From: Nemertoderma westbladi
Lineage: Eukaryota > Xenacoelomorpha > Nemertodermatida > Nemertodermatidae
DNA: 64,000 nucleotides
Reading direction: 5' to 3'
NCBI GenBank assembly: GCA_032718475.1
Contig: JAUCBJ010008027.1
Coordinates: forward strand, 1-64,000
In this document: piece after piece, positions 11,326-21,770 of the stretch
Position numbering within the stretch: position 1 is the first letter of the stretch
How the letters are laid out: each line of letters opens with the position of its first letter
Made by a program: the position numbers and the translations under genes
The notes under the pieces: model-generated
Told to the model about the DNA's origin: nothing
The model's database searches: none
The model's input: only the letters and a program-made list of their open reading frames with translations

Positions 11326-12362
11326 GATGATCTGTGGACGGTGTGGGAGACGGAGTGGGAAGTACAGGAAGATCTGTGGACGGTGTGGGAGACGGAGTGG
11401 GAAGTACAGGAGGATCTTTGGAGGGTGTGGGAGACGGAGTGGGAGGTATGGGGGGATCTGTGGAGGGTGTGGGAGACGGAGTGGGAAGTACAGGAGGATC
11501 TTTGGAGGATGTGGGAGGCGGAGTCGGAAGTATGGGGGGATCTGTGGATGGTGTAGGAGACGGAGTGGGAGGTATGGGGGGGGATCTGTGGAGGGTGTAG
11601 TAGACGGAGTGGGAAGTACAGGAGGAGCTTTGGAGGGTGTGGGAGACGGAGTGGAAAGTACAGGAGGATCTGTGGACGGTGTGGGAGACGGAGTGGGAAG
11701 TACAGGAGGATCTGTGGACGGTGTGGGAGACGGAGTGGGAAGTACAGGAGGATCTTTGGAGGGTGTGCGGGGCGGAGTCGGAAGTATGGGGGATCTGTGG
11801 ATGGTGTAGGAGACGGAGTGGGAGGTATGGGTGGATCTGTGGAGGGTGTGGGAGGCGAATTGGGAAAAAGTATGGGGGGGATCTGTGGACGGTGTGGGAG
11901 ACGGAGTGGGAAGTACAGGAGGATCTTTGGAGGGTGTGGGAGGCGGTGTGGGAAGTATGGGGGGATCTGTGGATGGTGTAGGAGACGGAGTGGGAGGTAT
12001 GGGGGAATCTGTGGAGGGTGTAGGAGACGGAGTGGGAAATACAGGAGGATCTTTGGGGGGTGTGGGAGGCGGAGTCGGAAGTATGGGGGGATTTGTGGAT
12101 GGTGTAGGAGATGGAGTGGGATGTATGGGGGGATCTGTGGACGGTGTGGGAGACGGAGTGGGAAGAACAGGAGGATCTTTGGAGGGTGTGGGAGGCGGTG
12201 TGGGAAGTATGGGGGGATCTGTGGATGGTGTAGGAGACGGAGTGGGAGGTATGGGGGATCTGTGAATGGTGAAGGAGACGGAGTGGGAAATACAGGAGGA
12301 TCTTTGGAGGGTGTAGGAGACGGAGTGGGAAGTACAGGAGGGTCTGTGGATGGTCTGTGGAT
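8430..12362. repeat. 42-bp coding minisatellite, about 93 copies
   Basis: The plus strand repeats a 42-bp unit with the landmarks GGATCTKTGGAGGGTGTGGG and AGACGGAGTGGGAAGTACAG. 42 bp is 14 codons. Variants with one base more or fewer (runs of 5, 6 or 7 G after TAT) shift the frame. All three minus-strand frames stay open for thousands of bases, and large parts of the plus strand are open too (Gly/Val/Ser-rich). Higher-order structure is present: the rare variant GTGAAAAGTACACGATGATC recurs at 9299, 10516 and 11313, spacings of about 1217 and 797 bp. Confidence 0.95.
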
Positions 12363-12440
12363 TGTCCTGCTTCCATTTTTACATGTAGTTATAAAGTTGG
12401 AAACAATTTCTATTAATAACAAATTTATATTGCTCTATGC

Positions 12441-12478
12441 TTAACCCTTGGGCAGGCAGTTTCCTGCCCGCGGGTTAA
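12441..12478. other. 38-nt hairpin bounded by TTAA
   Basis: TTAACCC and GGGTTAA bracket GGGCAGG-CAGTTT-CCTGCCC, so the sequence is an almost perfect palindrome. It sits just beyond the LINE array, near the probable 5' end of the element. TTAA followed by CCC also resembles a piggyBac end, but no partner end was found. Confidence 0.55.
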
Positions 12479-12789
12479 ATAACTGGGAAAATAACTAACT
12501 TCTGGGGAATAAGTAAGTTGTTACACATTTATTATGGTATGCATTTCGATTATTTTTGTCCCTTAACAACTATTTACAGATTCTAAAAGGGCCTTGTTTG
12601 GGGGAAGAGTTTACAAAATGGGGCTTGGAAAGTTTTGGGGGTGTTTATATTTATTTTTCCCAAGGCAATTGGAAAATTTTCGGTGTGTTTCAATTTAATT
12701 CATTAATTGCAAAGGTGTTATTTTGCCCAAGGGAATAAGAACACCCAAGCTCCAAGGTAAAACATTAACTGTGTCATGTGTGTTGTATA

Positions 12790-13713
12790 CTACTACTAGG
12801 ATCGGCATGCTGCATTGCAGCTGCATTTTTAAGAATGCTGTGCCGGCTTGTCAACAAAATTGCACCGCCACAACTCCCGATCAACCATGACATTTGCTAG
12901 ATCATCCTCATATTTAAGGCCAGTGTCCTTTAAGATGCGTCTCAAGAAAGTCATGGGCTGTCCACCATGCTTATTCACTCCATGAGGCTGCCAAAGTACA
13001 ATACTATGCACTGGCTGGTCCTCACGGCGAAAGCAATGTCCTGCAAAGCGGAGGCGATTTTGTTCTAGTGTCAAGCTTGGGGGAACCAATGAGACACCTC
13101 CAATGTTATATAGTGTCTCGTTGGAGATGTGTGCATTATACTTGACACAATGAACCCGGCGTAGCATTCTTGTGAATGTGCCATCCAGAGATTTGGTGTC
13201 CTCAGCAGTTAGAGCCCAGCTGGACTCCCGTAGAGGAGTACTGGAACTACTGCTGCTCTAAATAATCGGACCTTAAGTTTCCGATTAATTCTCGGTGATT
13301 TCCAAATCCTGGAAAGCCTATTAAAGGCTGCCCATGCCTTTCCCTTACGTATTCGAATGTCCTCACCTGACTTCCGGATCCATGATCCCAGGTAACAGAA
13401 GTCGTCCACATGCTCAAGCATACCATCCTTTGAGCTTATGCTCATCCGATCAGAGACTTGCTGAGGACTTTCAAAGTTAACTGTCAGAATTTTGGTCTTT
13501 CTGGAGTTAATAAAAAGACCAACACTAGAAGCAGCATGTTCTAATGAGCCGTGGAGCCGTTGGGCTCCCTCTAATGATTCTGAGAGTACTCCTAAGTCAT
13601 CAGCAAAGTCTAGATCAGTTAGGTACTTGGCAGGATTTCCTCGACTTCTGGAACCAGTAGGTGGAGTTATCATCACCCCATCATCATTATAATGATCTAA
13701 GGACATGCGTAGA
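12790..13713 (-). pseudogene. RTE-like LINE copy 1, 5'-truncated, frameshifted
   Basis: A 924-bp fragment of the C-terminal half of an RTE-like reverse transcriptase. It includes the catalytic segment LDFADDLGVL (about residue 38 of the 13706-13209 frame) and the C-terminal domain with LRFAGHCFRREDQPVH (13167-12829). Relative to the copy at 23165, one base is missing at about 13220, which breaks the frame. The 3' end has the triplet repeat seen as TACTACTAGGATCGG on the plus strand. The 12-bp sequence GTGTGTTGTATA flanks both sides (12778-12789 and 13714-13725), a perfect target-site duplication. Bases 12479-12777 show no gene. Confidence 0.9.
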
Positions 13714-13725
13714 GTGTGTTGTATA

Positions 13726-15521
13726 GCTCTAGGCTTAATTCATCCAATCGCCGTAATATTCATTCGATCATCAAAAATCACCCGAATTTGTTTGTAAAAA
13801 TTGATGTCAAACTTATTTAAATGGTTTACTTTCTAAAATTTCTATATTTTCCTTATATTGGCCGCTAGGGGTAACATATTGCATAAACTTCAAATTGAAT
13901 ATATAACTAAATTGGCTGAATTAATTGAATAGTATTTTTGGTGGACAAGTCATGTATCCATTACCCACAGACGGTATTGTTCACATTAAATACATTTTAT
14001 TAGTATAATTAAGTATTTAGTACTTAGGAAAATAAAAGTTACAACTTTTTTCCACTATACTCGAGTTATTTTATTTCCCGAGCGCCAGCGAAGTTAATAA
14101 AGGGTCGAGAGAATAATGAAAAAAATGTGCTAGGCCCTACGTTTTTTGCCATATAATACGTAATTTTATTCTTAAATTGGTACTTTTTTTACTTATATTT
14201 CTGTGCTAGTGCAATTCAATTTATACCAACAATATCCTTAACCGGATTGTTGTAATAGTTATTAAAGTAAATTATTAGCAAACTATATTGCTATCGTAGT
14301 TCTGGGGTTCTAATTACTGTATTCGTCCTCCTGATGCTGCCTTACTCAATGTTAAATAATTTAATGGTTCTGGAATATATTAAGTTTATTAAGAATATAT
14401 TAAGTTATTTACTATTGAGTAAATATATTGAGTTTACTATTGAGCATGGATTTTGCTCAAATTACATACAAAGCTGCAAACATTTTCTACTTCGATGCTC
14501 TTTCAACACATGTAATAAAATTTAAGAAATTCCACTAAAAATATTTTCACAAATAAAATTTAAGAAATTCCATGAAAAATATTTTCACATGAAATACAAA
14601 AGTAGTTGGTGGTCTGAATGCCTGATTTGCACCTGATGTGACACACAACAGACCTAAGACGAGCACAGCAGCATTACCGGTTCCTATGTTTGTATGTCAG
14701 TATGTAACACTTCACTACTTCTAAGAGGGAATAACATGGTTATTTTGCCCTACTAGGGTAAAATAACTTTTATGGCCGTAGCCCAGCATTAGAGATAGTT
14801 ATAATCCCGCTAATAAATGTGTAACAAATAAAATTGTACTTTTATAGCTAATAGGAATAGAACAGTTGTTAACAATAAAACAGGGGTAATATTGAAGGGG
14901 CACTTTTACATAGCCCGATGTGTGAGGCGTTTTTTTTTTAATTTTGCAGCATTTTTAATAAATTTTTTAGAGATTTTAAATGGTAGCTGCTGTAGAACAA
15001 TTATAATATTATGTTCAAATAAAATAAAACAAGTCGGCAATTGAATCAAATAAACCATCGAAATGAACACTAATTAATTTTTGATAATATTTTTTTAAAT
15101 GTTCAAGAAAAATGTCAGATATTTGTTATTGAAAAAATTATGTTCTAGAACAAATATTTAATAATAAAAACTTTTTTTTCCATGAGAAAAAAAACAAGGT
15201 TTTTATTAAAATAAACCATAAACCTGTAAAACGCGAGAAATGAGTTGTCACAAGCGATTGAACTATTGAAAGGATTTCAAAATTTGGTGCCGCACCAAAA
15301 TTTGGCCCACCGAGGAAAACAAGTTTGAAATTTCTAAATTAATTTATATGAATTCCTAATTATCTAATTGCAAACTAATTCCATCCAATTAATCCATCTA
15401 ATTCCTGCAAAATAAACAAAATAAATTTTAGTTTGAAAAGGTTTTCTTCCGTATATTTATTAAATACCAAACCTTATACTAACTACGGTATGTAGCACAA
15501 ATACTGGATGTTCAATATTCA
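13726..15521. other. AT-rich intergenic stretch without a gene
   Basis: No supported coding frame. Contents worth naming: a near-palindrome at 14739-14767 (GTTATTTTGCCC ... GGGTAAAATAAC); a direct duplication at about 14519-14590 (AAATTTAAGAAATTCCA twice, about 45 bp apart); and an isolated TGTTCTAGAACA at 15141-15152. Confidence 0.6.
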
Positions 15522-15652
15522 TGTTCTAGAACATATTTATTTTGTTCTAGAACATATTTATTTTGTTCTAGAACATTTTATTTAAACTAACTAGTTGTCG
15601 CTACTTTTTAATCTCCTAGAACAAGTTCGTTATCAATTAAGGTTCTAGAACA
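15522..15652 (+). promoter_or_regulatory. Cluster of TGTTCTAGAACA palindromes upstream of the WD40 gene
   Basis: The perfect 12-bp palindrome TGTTCTAGAACA occurs at 15522, 15543 and 15564 with an exact 21-bp period (about two helical turns). There is a fourth copy at 15141 and near-copies at 15641 (GGTTCTAGAACA) and about 15613 (CTAGAACAAGTTC). The sequence contains TTC-nn-GAA, the inverted pentamer arrangement bound by heat-shock factor, and also resembles steroid-receptor half-site palindromes. It lies 200-720 bp above the WD40 ATG. A regulatory role is inference; a simple 21-bp tandem repeat is the alternative. Confidence 0.35.
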
Positions 15653-15858
15653 CTTTGTTTTACTGGAACATTAAAAATAAATTAAATATTATATTGATCG
15701 TTTATACAAACCGAATAAATAAAAACAGCTAGTAAATAATTACTGGCTACGCTGACTATCTAATAACAATTACTAGCGCTGTAATACTTATTAGTACTTT
15801 AGCAATTTAGCGGCAATTTACTTTATTTTATCTTTTAGATTCAATAATCCCCCTAACA

Positions 15859-16711
15859 ATGGCGGCGATCGAGGAACTCAAAATGATCCCGGGTACCGAG
15901 GAGGTTGTCTTTGTGTCTTACAACCTCCCCTGTATCATCAACTCAACAACTCTCTACGAAAAGGAAGATCTACCGCGATCCGGAGGTTCTAACGATTACG
16001 GGAGAGTCGCGGTTTCTACGGACGGGAACCGCGTTGCCTCGGGAGCCTGGGCGGGGGGGTCGGTGACTGTCTGGGAGCGGGAAGCGACCGGTTGGAGGGT
16101 CGTAGTGGAGGTACCGGGGAGGGAGTTAGTGGTTGGTGGGGGGGAGTATGAATATAGGTGGGGAATAGATATAAATCCCTCCAACCGGGACGTCATTGCA
16201 ACTTGTGGGTTCGACGGGGGGATTTCTATTATATCAATAACTGGGAGGAAATATAAGGTAACGAACTGGGTGGGGCATTCGGATTTTGTTAACTGTATTC
16301 GGTTCGACTCGAACGGGTCCCGGTTGGCCAGTTGTTCGTGGGATAGAACAGTAAAAGTTTGGGTGACCGGAACTTGGGCGATGTTGTACCAATACCGGGG
16401 GCACAGTGGGGGGGTCTGGAGTCTGGGTTGGGGTCCGGATGGGGAGTCAGTGGTGTCGGTAGGTGAGGGAGGAGGGATCCATCGCTTCGTTGTTGGTTCA
16501 GGGGAGACCTTGTGGAGACAGGAAGCAACTCCTGAGGTCCGGAGGATCGTATTGAGTCCGAACGGATCCAGAATCGCTGCTGTTGGGTGGTACACCGTGT
16601 TGATTTATATTCTAAATTCTGTAACTGGGGAGGTTATCAACCGGATTGAAGGAACGGGGAGCGGCATCTATTCTGTCGATTTCTGTAAAGATGACCGACA
16701 TATTATTACAG
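15859..16711 (+). CDS. First coding exon of a WD40 beta-propeller protein
   Basis: The ATG at 15859 has a good context (AACAATGG) and opens 284 codons plus one base up to a splice donor (ACAG/GTAATT, GT at 16712). The unspliced frame would end two codons later, at TAA 16717-16719. The peptide has successive WD40 repeats: YGRVAVSTDGNRVASGAW...VTVWE, DINPSNRDVIATCGFDGGISI, GHSDFVNCIRFDSNGSRLASCSWDRTVKVW, GHSGGVWSLGWGPDGESVVS, and a start of another at IYSVDFCKDDRHIITG. The GH...D...VKVW pattern is diagnostic. The exon is much richer in G and C than its surroundings. WD40 proteins are scaffolds; the partner cannot be inferred, and further blades must be encoded downstream. This is the only convincing host gene in the window. 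Confidence 0.85.
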
Positions 16712-17504
16712 GTAATTAATTAATAGACCTCTTTTATTAAAACACGTTAAATTAATTAATTAGGCCTAGGGTCTAATTCAGTACCGTACCACGTACCATA
16801 GTAAGTAATAATCATTATAACACTTAAATGAATTTATTACATTAATTATTATTATTATTTAATTCAATTTTATTTAATTAATAATTTACTTACCGATATG
16901 ATGCGGATTAACTGAACATTACCTTCACTGCCTCCTGCCAATATTGGGTACCATGGGAAAGAAATTGAAATTAGTCTAATATCAGAATATAGACCATTAC
17001 AACATAGTCCCTGTAGTCGGATAGTTTTAGGTGCGGTTTGGTTCCGGTAAATGTAACATAAAATAAACTAATAAACCAGCAATTAGCTTAATAATATTAT
17101 GTATTCAGTTATCTGTTAGGTTGTTTGTTATTGGTTTGTATCAATGGCGTTTTAACCAACTGGTAGTTCTACTTAAATAAACAAACTATAATGGTACCAA
17201 TGCGTACCGGTACTGCAATGCAGTAAAGTAACTGTAAGAGAATACAATCGGTAATGTATAATAAAAAGTTTCATTTTTAAGTCTGCCACACAGTCCCATT
17301 ACTTAGGCATACAACAAAGGCTTATTATAATAATATATTACACCTTGCCCGTAATAAAGTGTAATTTTAGATAAGAAGGGACACCCCTAACTCACACCCA
17401 ACCTTATTTTTATACAATCTTTATCGTACTTTATTTAACATGGAGCTACATAGAATTTTCTTTTTTGAATTTATAGACTTTTAACGTTTGCGATATCGCC
17501 CTCA

Positions 17505-17995
17505 TTGCATCACGACCATTCCTCATATTATTAGCCACAATGACATATTATTAGAAAGCTTGAGTTGTAAGGATTCCAAATATAAATATATTTTGAGTTT
17601 CGTTGAGAAACAGCTGAAATATAATACTGGCGTTCAAAGATTGTGATAAATTATCATTCGCTGGAGGTCATTTATTATAATTAATATAAACACTACATTC
17701 TAGAACGTGTTATTATTTTTATCATTTTTATGATAAAAATCCTATTTATTTATCCTATTTATAATATATTATTATATTTATGTATGCATAGCTACACATG
17801 TACATAAATAACTGGTATATTATAATGAAAGATACTTCTTGTAATCTTAGAACGCCCATATCTCATCTGTTTCTCAACGAAATTGAGACATTGATGCATA
17901 TTTGGAATCCTCACAATGCAAGCTTTCAAAAATATAAAAAATAAATCAATATTGATGAGAAAAATGGCAACGAAACGAAGGCAACAATTTCGTAA
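17505..17995. mobile_element. Imperfect inverted-repeat element inside the probable intron
   Basis: The left arm, with GAAAGCTTG...GGATTCCAAATAT...TTTCGTTGAGAAACAG (17554-17620), is mirrored by the right arm (about 17868-17930). Similarity is weaker outwards to about 17505 and 17995. The loop of about 200 bp is AT-rich. This looks like an old MITE-type fold-back. No duplication was recognised. Confidence 0.6.
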
Positions 17996-18830
17996 AAGAC
18001 ACTTTTATAAAACGCTAACGTAAAAATTTAAATGTAAAATTGAAAATTCCGGTTACCTGGGGTCCTCCGCTCTGAGTTGAACTAATACAATTTTTAATAA
18101 GGAAACAGCTTATTTCTGCGAGTTAAATTCTCGTGCAGTAGGGAGATGATTTTTGACTCATACTGTTTGGAATACTGTTTGGAATACTGTTTGGAACAAC
18201 TTTACTCTATAGTATTTAGACCGGTAGTGATACAGAATATGATACTCTGTTCTTTTTTAAATTTCCCACCACCGAAAACAGAGAAATGTATTATTGGATT
18301 TGGTAGGGTTTCTCATGTTACAATAAGTGTGGAATTATTGTACTGTTTATAGCAGAGTAAGTGTCTTTTTCAAAAATTACGAGTGTACAGAACAGTAAGT
18401 GAGGAAAAATATTAATGTAAGTTCATATAAGTATATAAGTGCCACTCATTAAATTAAGTACAATTTTTTATGTCGTTTTATTCCTGGTAAAATAAATTAT
18501 TATAAAAAAATATATAATTTAGTTCGTATTTGAATAGTTTCGTGAGTTGCCAAATCGGTTGGATCTATATATGGGAGTCTAGAACTGACACGTTATATTC
18601 GTCGAATAAGTGGCCATTGTCGATACAGTGTTGTGTTATTCCACTACGTTTATAGCCATTATATAAGACCGCTTAAAACTGTGAATCGATACATTTTATT
18701 TACCAATTACCATTATTTACATTCAAATTTTAAGCCCACCACCAACACTGTCAGTAAAAACTATAACACTCTCCATAAATAATGTTCGTTGTGGCGCTTT
18801 ACTTGTTTTCGTACATGTTATTAAGGGGGG

Positions 18831-18853
18831 TACCCCCCCCCCCCCCCCCTTAA
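18831..18853. repeat. C-rich palindrome TTAAGGGGGGTACCCC...
   Basis: A run of 6 G, then TA, then about 19 C, bounded by TTAA on both sides. A related structure lies at 19717-19743. The intervening sequence has no supported coding frame. Confidence 0.7.
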
Positions 18854-19716
18854 TACCCTATATTTTCATGGCCATTACTACTACTTTGAATGAAACTATG
18901 TATCTTTTGTGGGGTTCGAGCAACCACAGGGAGGTCAAATAATGATCATAAACAAAATATTTGTAATTTTACGTCGCCCTCTAGCGGGCAGGTGCGCAAA
19001 TGCAAAATTCACTTAAAACGCTACTCTACCGTTAGTTTTGGTCCAAATTTGGTGAAATTAACACTATTTTCCTCAGGACGGTTCTGCACATGAAACATAC
19101 TTGGCAGAAAATAAAATTTCAATTTAATTTTCATTTTATAATTAGAAATATTATTTTTCACTTAAAAATATGGGTTTTATCATGAAAAATGCCACATTGG
19201 AGCAGTTAGGAATAAAAATTAAAAAATGTGGCAAGTATGTTTTATTTCTGACGAATGCAGCACCAATGTATAAAAAAATTATGAAAATTGGTTCAAAAAT
19301 GGCGGAGGAGTAGTATTTTGAAAAATGGAAATATCGTGAAATGTAATTCCGAGATAATTTGCTTTAAAATTTGAACCTTCCCGCTCAAACCTGACTGTCT
19401 GTAGTTTGTTAACGGTCAGTAATGTTTGACACTATGTCGTCATACCAACTCACTAAAATTATCAATATGGGGGTTTTCGGGGTCGGTGATTTCATTTCTG
19501 ATGTCTGTTTTAATGTTTGGTGGTATCTAATATGTCTGTCTGACAGCATGTCTGTCTGTCTGTCTCCTAAATTTTGACGGACAAACTGAAAGACGGAAAG
19601 ACAGCGATAACTCGAGAACTAAAAAAGATCCCGCCAAACTGTTTCAAGATTTGAACTCCCCATTAAATTCTGCATCAGATGAAATAGAAAACCCAAAATG
19701 TGAAAATTTGACCCAA

Positions 19717-19743
19717 GGAGGGGGTACCCCCCCCCCCCCTTAG
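19717..19743. repeat. Second C-rich palindrome
   Basis: AAGGAGGGGGTACC followed by a run of C and CTTA, related to 18831-18853. Both may belong to copies of one dispersed repeat. The stretch 18854-20015 otherwise shows no gene. Confidence 0.6.
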
Positions 19744-20015
19744 TTTCCCAATGTAATTATGGTCAGTTCAGGCATTACAGTCTATTTTACATATTGCATG
19801 CATGAGTTTAACCTTCTTTCCCAACCCTCTTTAAATCGGAGCAAATTTGTAGAAATTTTCGAAACAGTTTCATATCGAGTCAACTTAAACTTTGTAAAAA
19901 AAATTTTAACTGGTAGTTCGTCCGATGAGATAACTCCCCACCAAATATGACTCTCCAGTCTTCTCAGCCGAGGGTGAGAACACCCCCAGTTTTCTTCCTA
20001 GATTTCTTAATTAAC

Positions 20016-20067
20016 GGAAAGGAGCAGGTTACAGTGGCGGGCTTTTCTAAGCAATACAATAAACGAT
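20016..20067 (-). repeat. Short dispersed repeat, copy 2
   Basis: Reverse-complement match to 1838-1898 (GGAAAGGAGCAGGTTACA). Confidence 0.5.
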
Positions 20068-20147
20068 AACTCATTAACATAGGTAACAGTTTAATTTTTG
20101 CAATATACGAAAATAGCACAGGTATGGATATGAATTATAACTCAATT

Positions 20148-21446
20148 AGGGGAGTCATATCAGCCTAAGGGGAGTCATCTCAGCCTAAGGGGAGTCATCT
20201 CAGCCTAAGGGGAGTCATAATTGGGGGTAGGGAGTAATCTCAGCCTAAGGGGAGTCATCTCAGCCTAAAGGGAGTCATCTCAGCCTAAGGGGAGTCATAT
20301 CAGCCTAAGGGGAGTCATCGCATCCTAAGGGGAGTAATCTCAGCCTAGGGGGAGTCATATCAGCCTAAGGGGAGTCATCTCAGCCTAAGGGGAGTCATCT
20401 CAGCCTAAGGGGAGTCATCTCAGCCTAAGGGGAGTCATATCAGCCTAAGGGGAGTCATATCAGCCTAAGGGGAGTCACTCAGCCTAAGGGGAGTCATATC
20501 AGCCTAAGGGGAGTCATCGCATCCTAAGGGGAGTAATCTCAGCCTAGGGGGAGTCATCTCAGCCTAAAGGGAGTCATATCAGCCTAAGGGGAGTCATATC
20601 AGCCTAAGGGGAGTCATCTCAGCCTAAGGGGAGTCATATCAGCCTAAGGGGAGTCATCGCATCCTAAGGGGAGTAATCTCAGCCTAGGGGGAGTCATATC
20701 AGCCTAAGGGGAGTCATCTCAGCCTAAGGGGAGTCATCTCAGCCTAAGGGGAGTCATCTCAGCCTAAGGGGAGTCATATCAGCCTAAGGGGAGTCATATC
20801 AGCCTAAGGGGAGTCACTCAGCCTAAGGGGAGTCATATCAGCCTAAGGGGAGTCATCGCATCCTAAGGGGAGTAATCTCAGCCTAGGGGGAGTCATCTCA
20901 GCCTAAAGGGAGTCATATCAGCCTAAGGGGAGTCATATCAGCCTAAGGGGAGTCATATCAGCCTAAGGGGAGTAATCTCAGCCTAAGGGGAGTCATCTCA
21001 GCCTAAATGGAGTCATATCAGCCTAAGGGGAGTCATATCAGCCTAAGGGGAGTCATCTCGGCCTAAGGGGAGTCATCTCGGCCTAAGGGGAGTCATCTCA
21101 GCCTAAGGGGAGTCATCTCAGCCTAAGGGGAGTCATATCAGCCTATGGGGAGTCATATCAGCCTAAGGGGAGTCATCTCAGCCTAAGGGGAGTCATATCA
21201 GCCTAAGGGGAGTAATCTCAGCCTAAATGGAGTCATCTCAGCCTAAAGGGAGTCATATCAGCCTAAGGGGAGTCATATCAGCCTAAGGGGAGTCATATCA
21301 GCCTAAGGGGAATCATCTCAGCCTAAGGGGAGTCATATCAGCCTAAGAGGAGTATTCTCAGCCTAAGGGGAGTCATCTCAGCCTAAAGGGAGTCATCTCA
21401 GGCAAAGTGGAGTAATCTCAGCCTAAGGGGAGTGTTCTAAGCCTAG
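20148..21446. repeat. 20-bp minisatellite with 340-bp higher-order repeats
   Basis: About 65 copies of GGGGAGTCATCTCAGCCTAA with A/C variation (CATATCAG or CATCTCAG). The variant CATCGCATCC recurs at about 20318, 20518, 20658 and 20858, giving pairs 340 bp (17 units) apart; the shortened unit GTCACTCAGCC repeats with the same spacing. Degenerate units continue to about 21530. The array lies between WD40 exon 1 and the candidate exon 2. Confidence 0.95.
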
Positions 21447-21657
21447 ACTAAGATAACTGGGGGTGGGGAGTGTTCTCAACCTAGGCTGAGACGATTGGGG
21501 AGTCATTTCAAGAGGGAGTTATCTCAGCCTTGTAAACCCGCACTATTGACTGCTGTTAGACCGAAGTTTAAATTGGTAGTTCGTCGTATTGACCGAGTCT
21601 ACCTACGTTCTAAATTAAATGTGTGTAATCCAATCTGATCAAGGATTGTTTTTATAG

Positions 21658-21770
21658 CTTTGGAGAATGTTGGTACAAATCGTATAACACAGTCAGTGTC
21701 GTCAGTAGGTTTGGGTGATACTGTTGGAGCTGGCGGAGTGTTGGAGGCTATTATCGACCACATCTCGCGG
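21658..21770 (+). CDS. Candidate second exon of the WD40 gene
   Basis: A pyrimidine-rich tract ends in TTTTTATAG at 21657. The following 113 bases continue the phase left by exon 1 (one base carried over) without a stop and end at CGCGG/GTAGTT, GT at 21771. The encoded peptide contains ENVGTNRITQSVSSVGLGD and EAIIDHISR, which looks like real protein but is not a recognisable WD40 blade. It could be a linker exon of the WD40 gene, an exon of another gene, or chance. Confidence 0.3.

Larger units (their letters stand above)
2361..12480 (-). mobile_element. CR1/L2-type non-LTR retrotransposon with minisatellite expansions
   Basis: On the minus strand the order is: N-terminal minisatellite region of ORF1 (about 12422-8430), conserved ORF1 core (8436-7561), spacer (7560-7073), ORF2 (7072-3770), 3' UTR with a 52-bp minisatellite (3732-2770), and a terminal run of short tandem repeats reading (TCAAG)n in the sense strand at about 2383-2361. 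LINEs of the CR1/L2 group often end in short tandem repeats rather than poly(A), so I take this as the 3' end. The 5' end is uncertain (about 12420-12480) and I found no target-site duplication. The spacer 7073-7560 has a near poly-A run (7350-7370) and nothing else notable. Confidence 0.7.

Noticed and set aside
8273-12444. Long plus-strand Gly/Val/Ser-rich and Cys/Arg-rich frames across the 42-bp array
   Set aside because: They are antisense readings of the minisatellite; the minus strand joins a recognisable ORF1 core, and the plus strand joins nothing.
15996-16595. 199-codon minus-strand frame inside the WD40 exon
   Set aside because: It is a shadow of the GC-rich WD40 coding frame, which has clear WD40 motifs.
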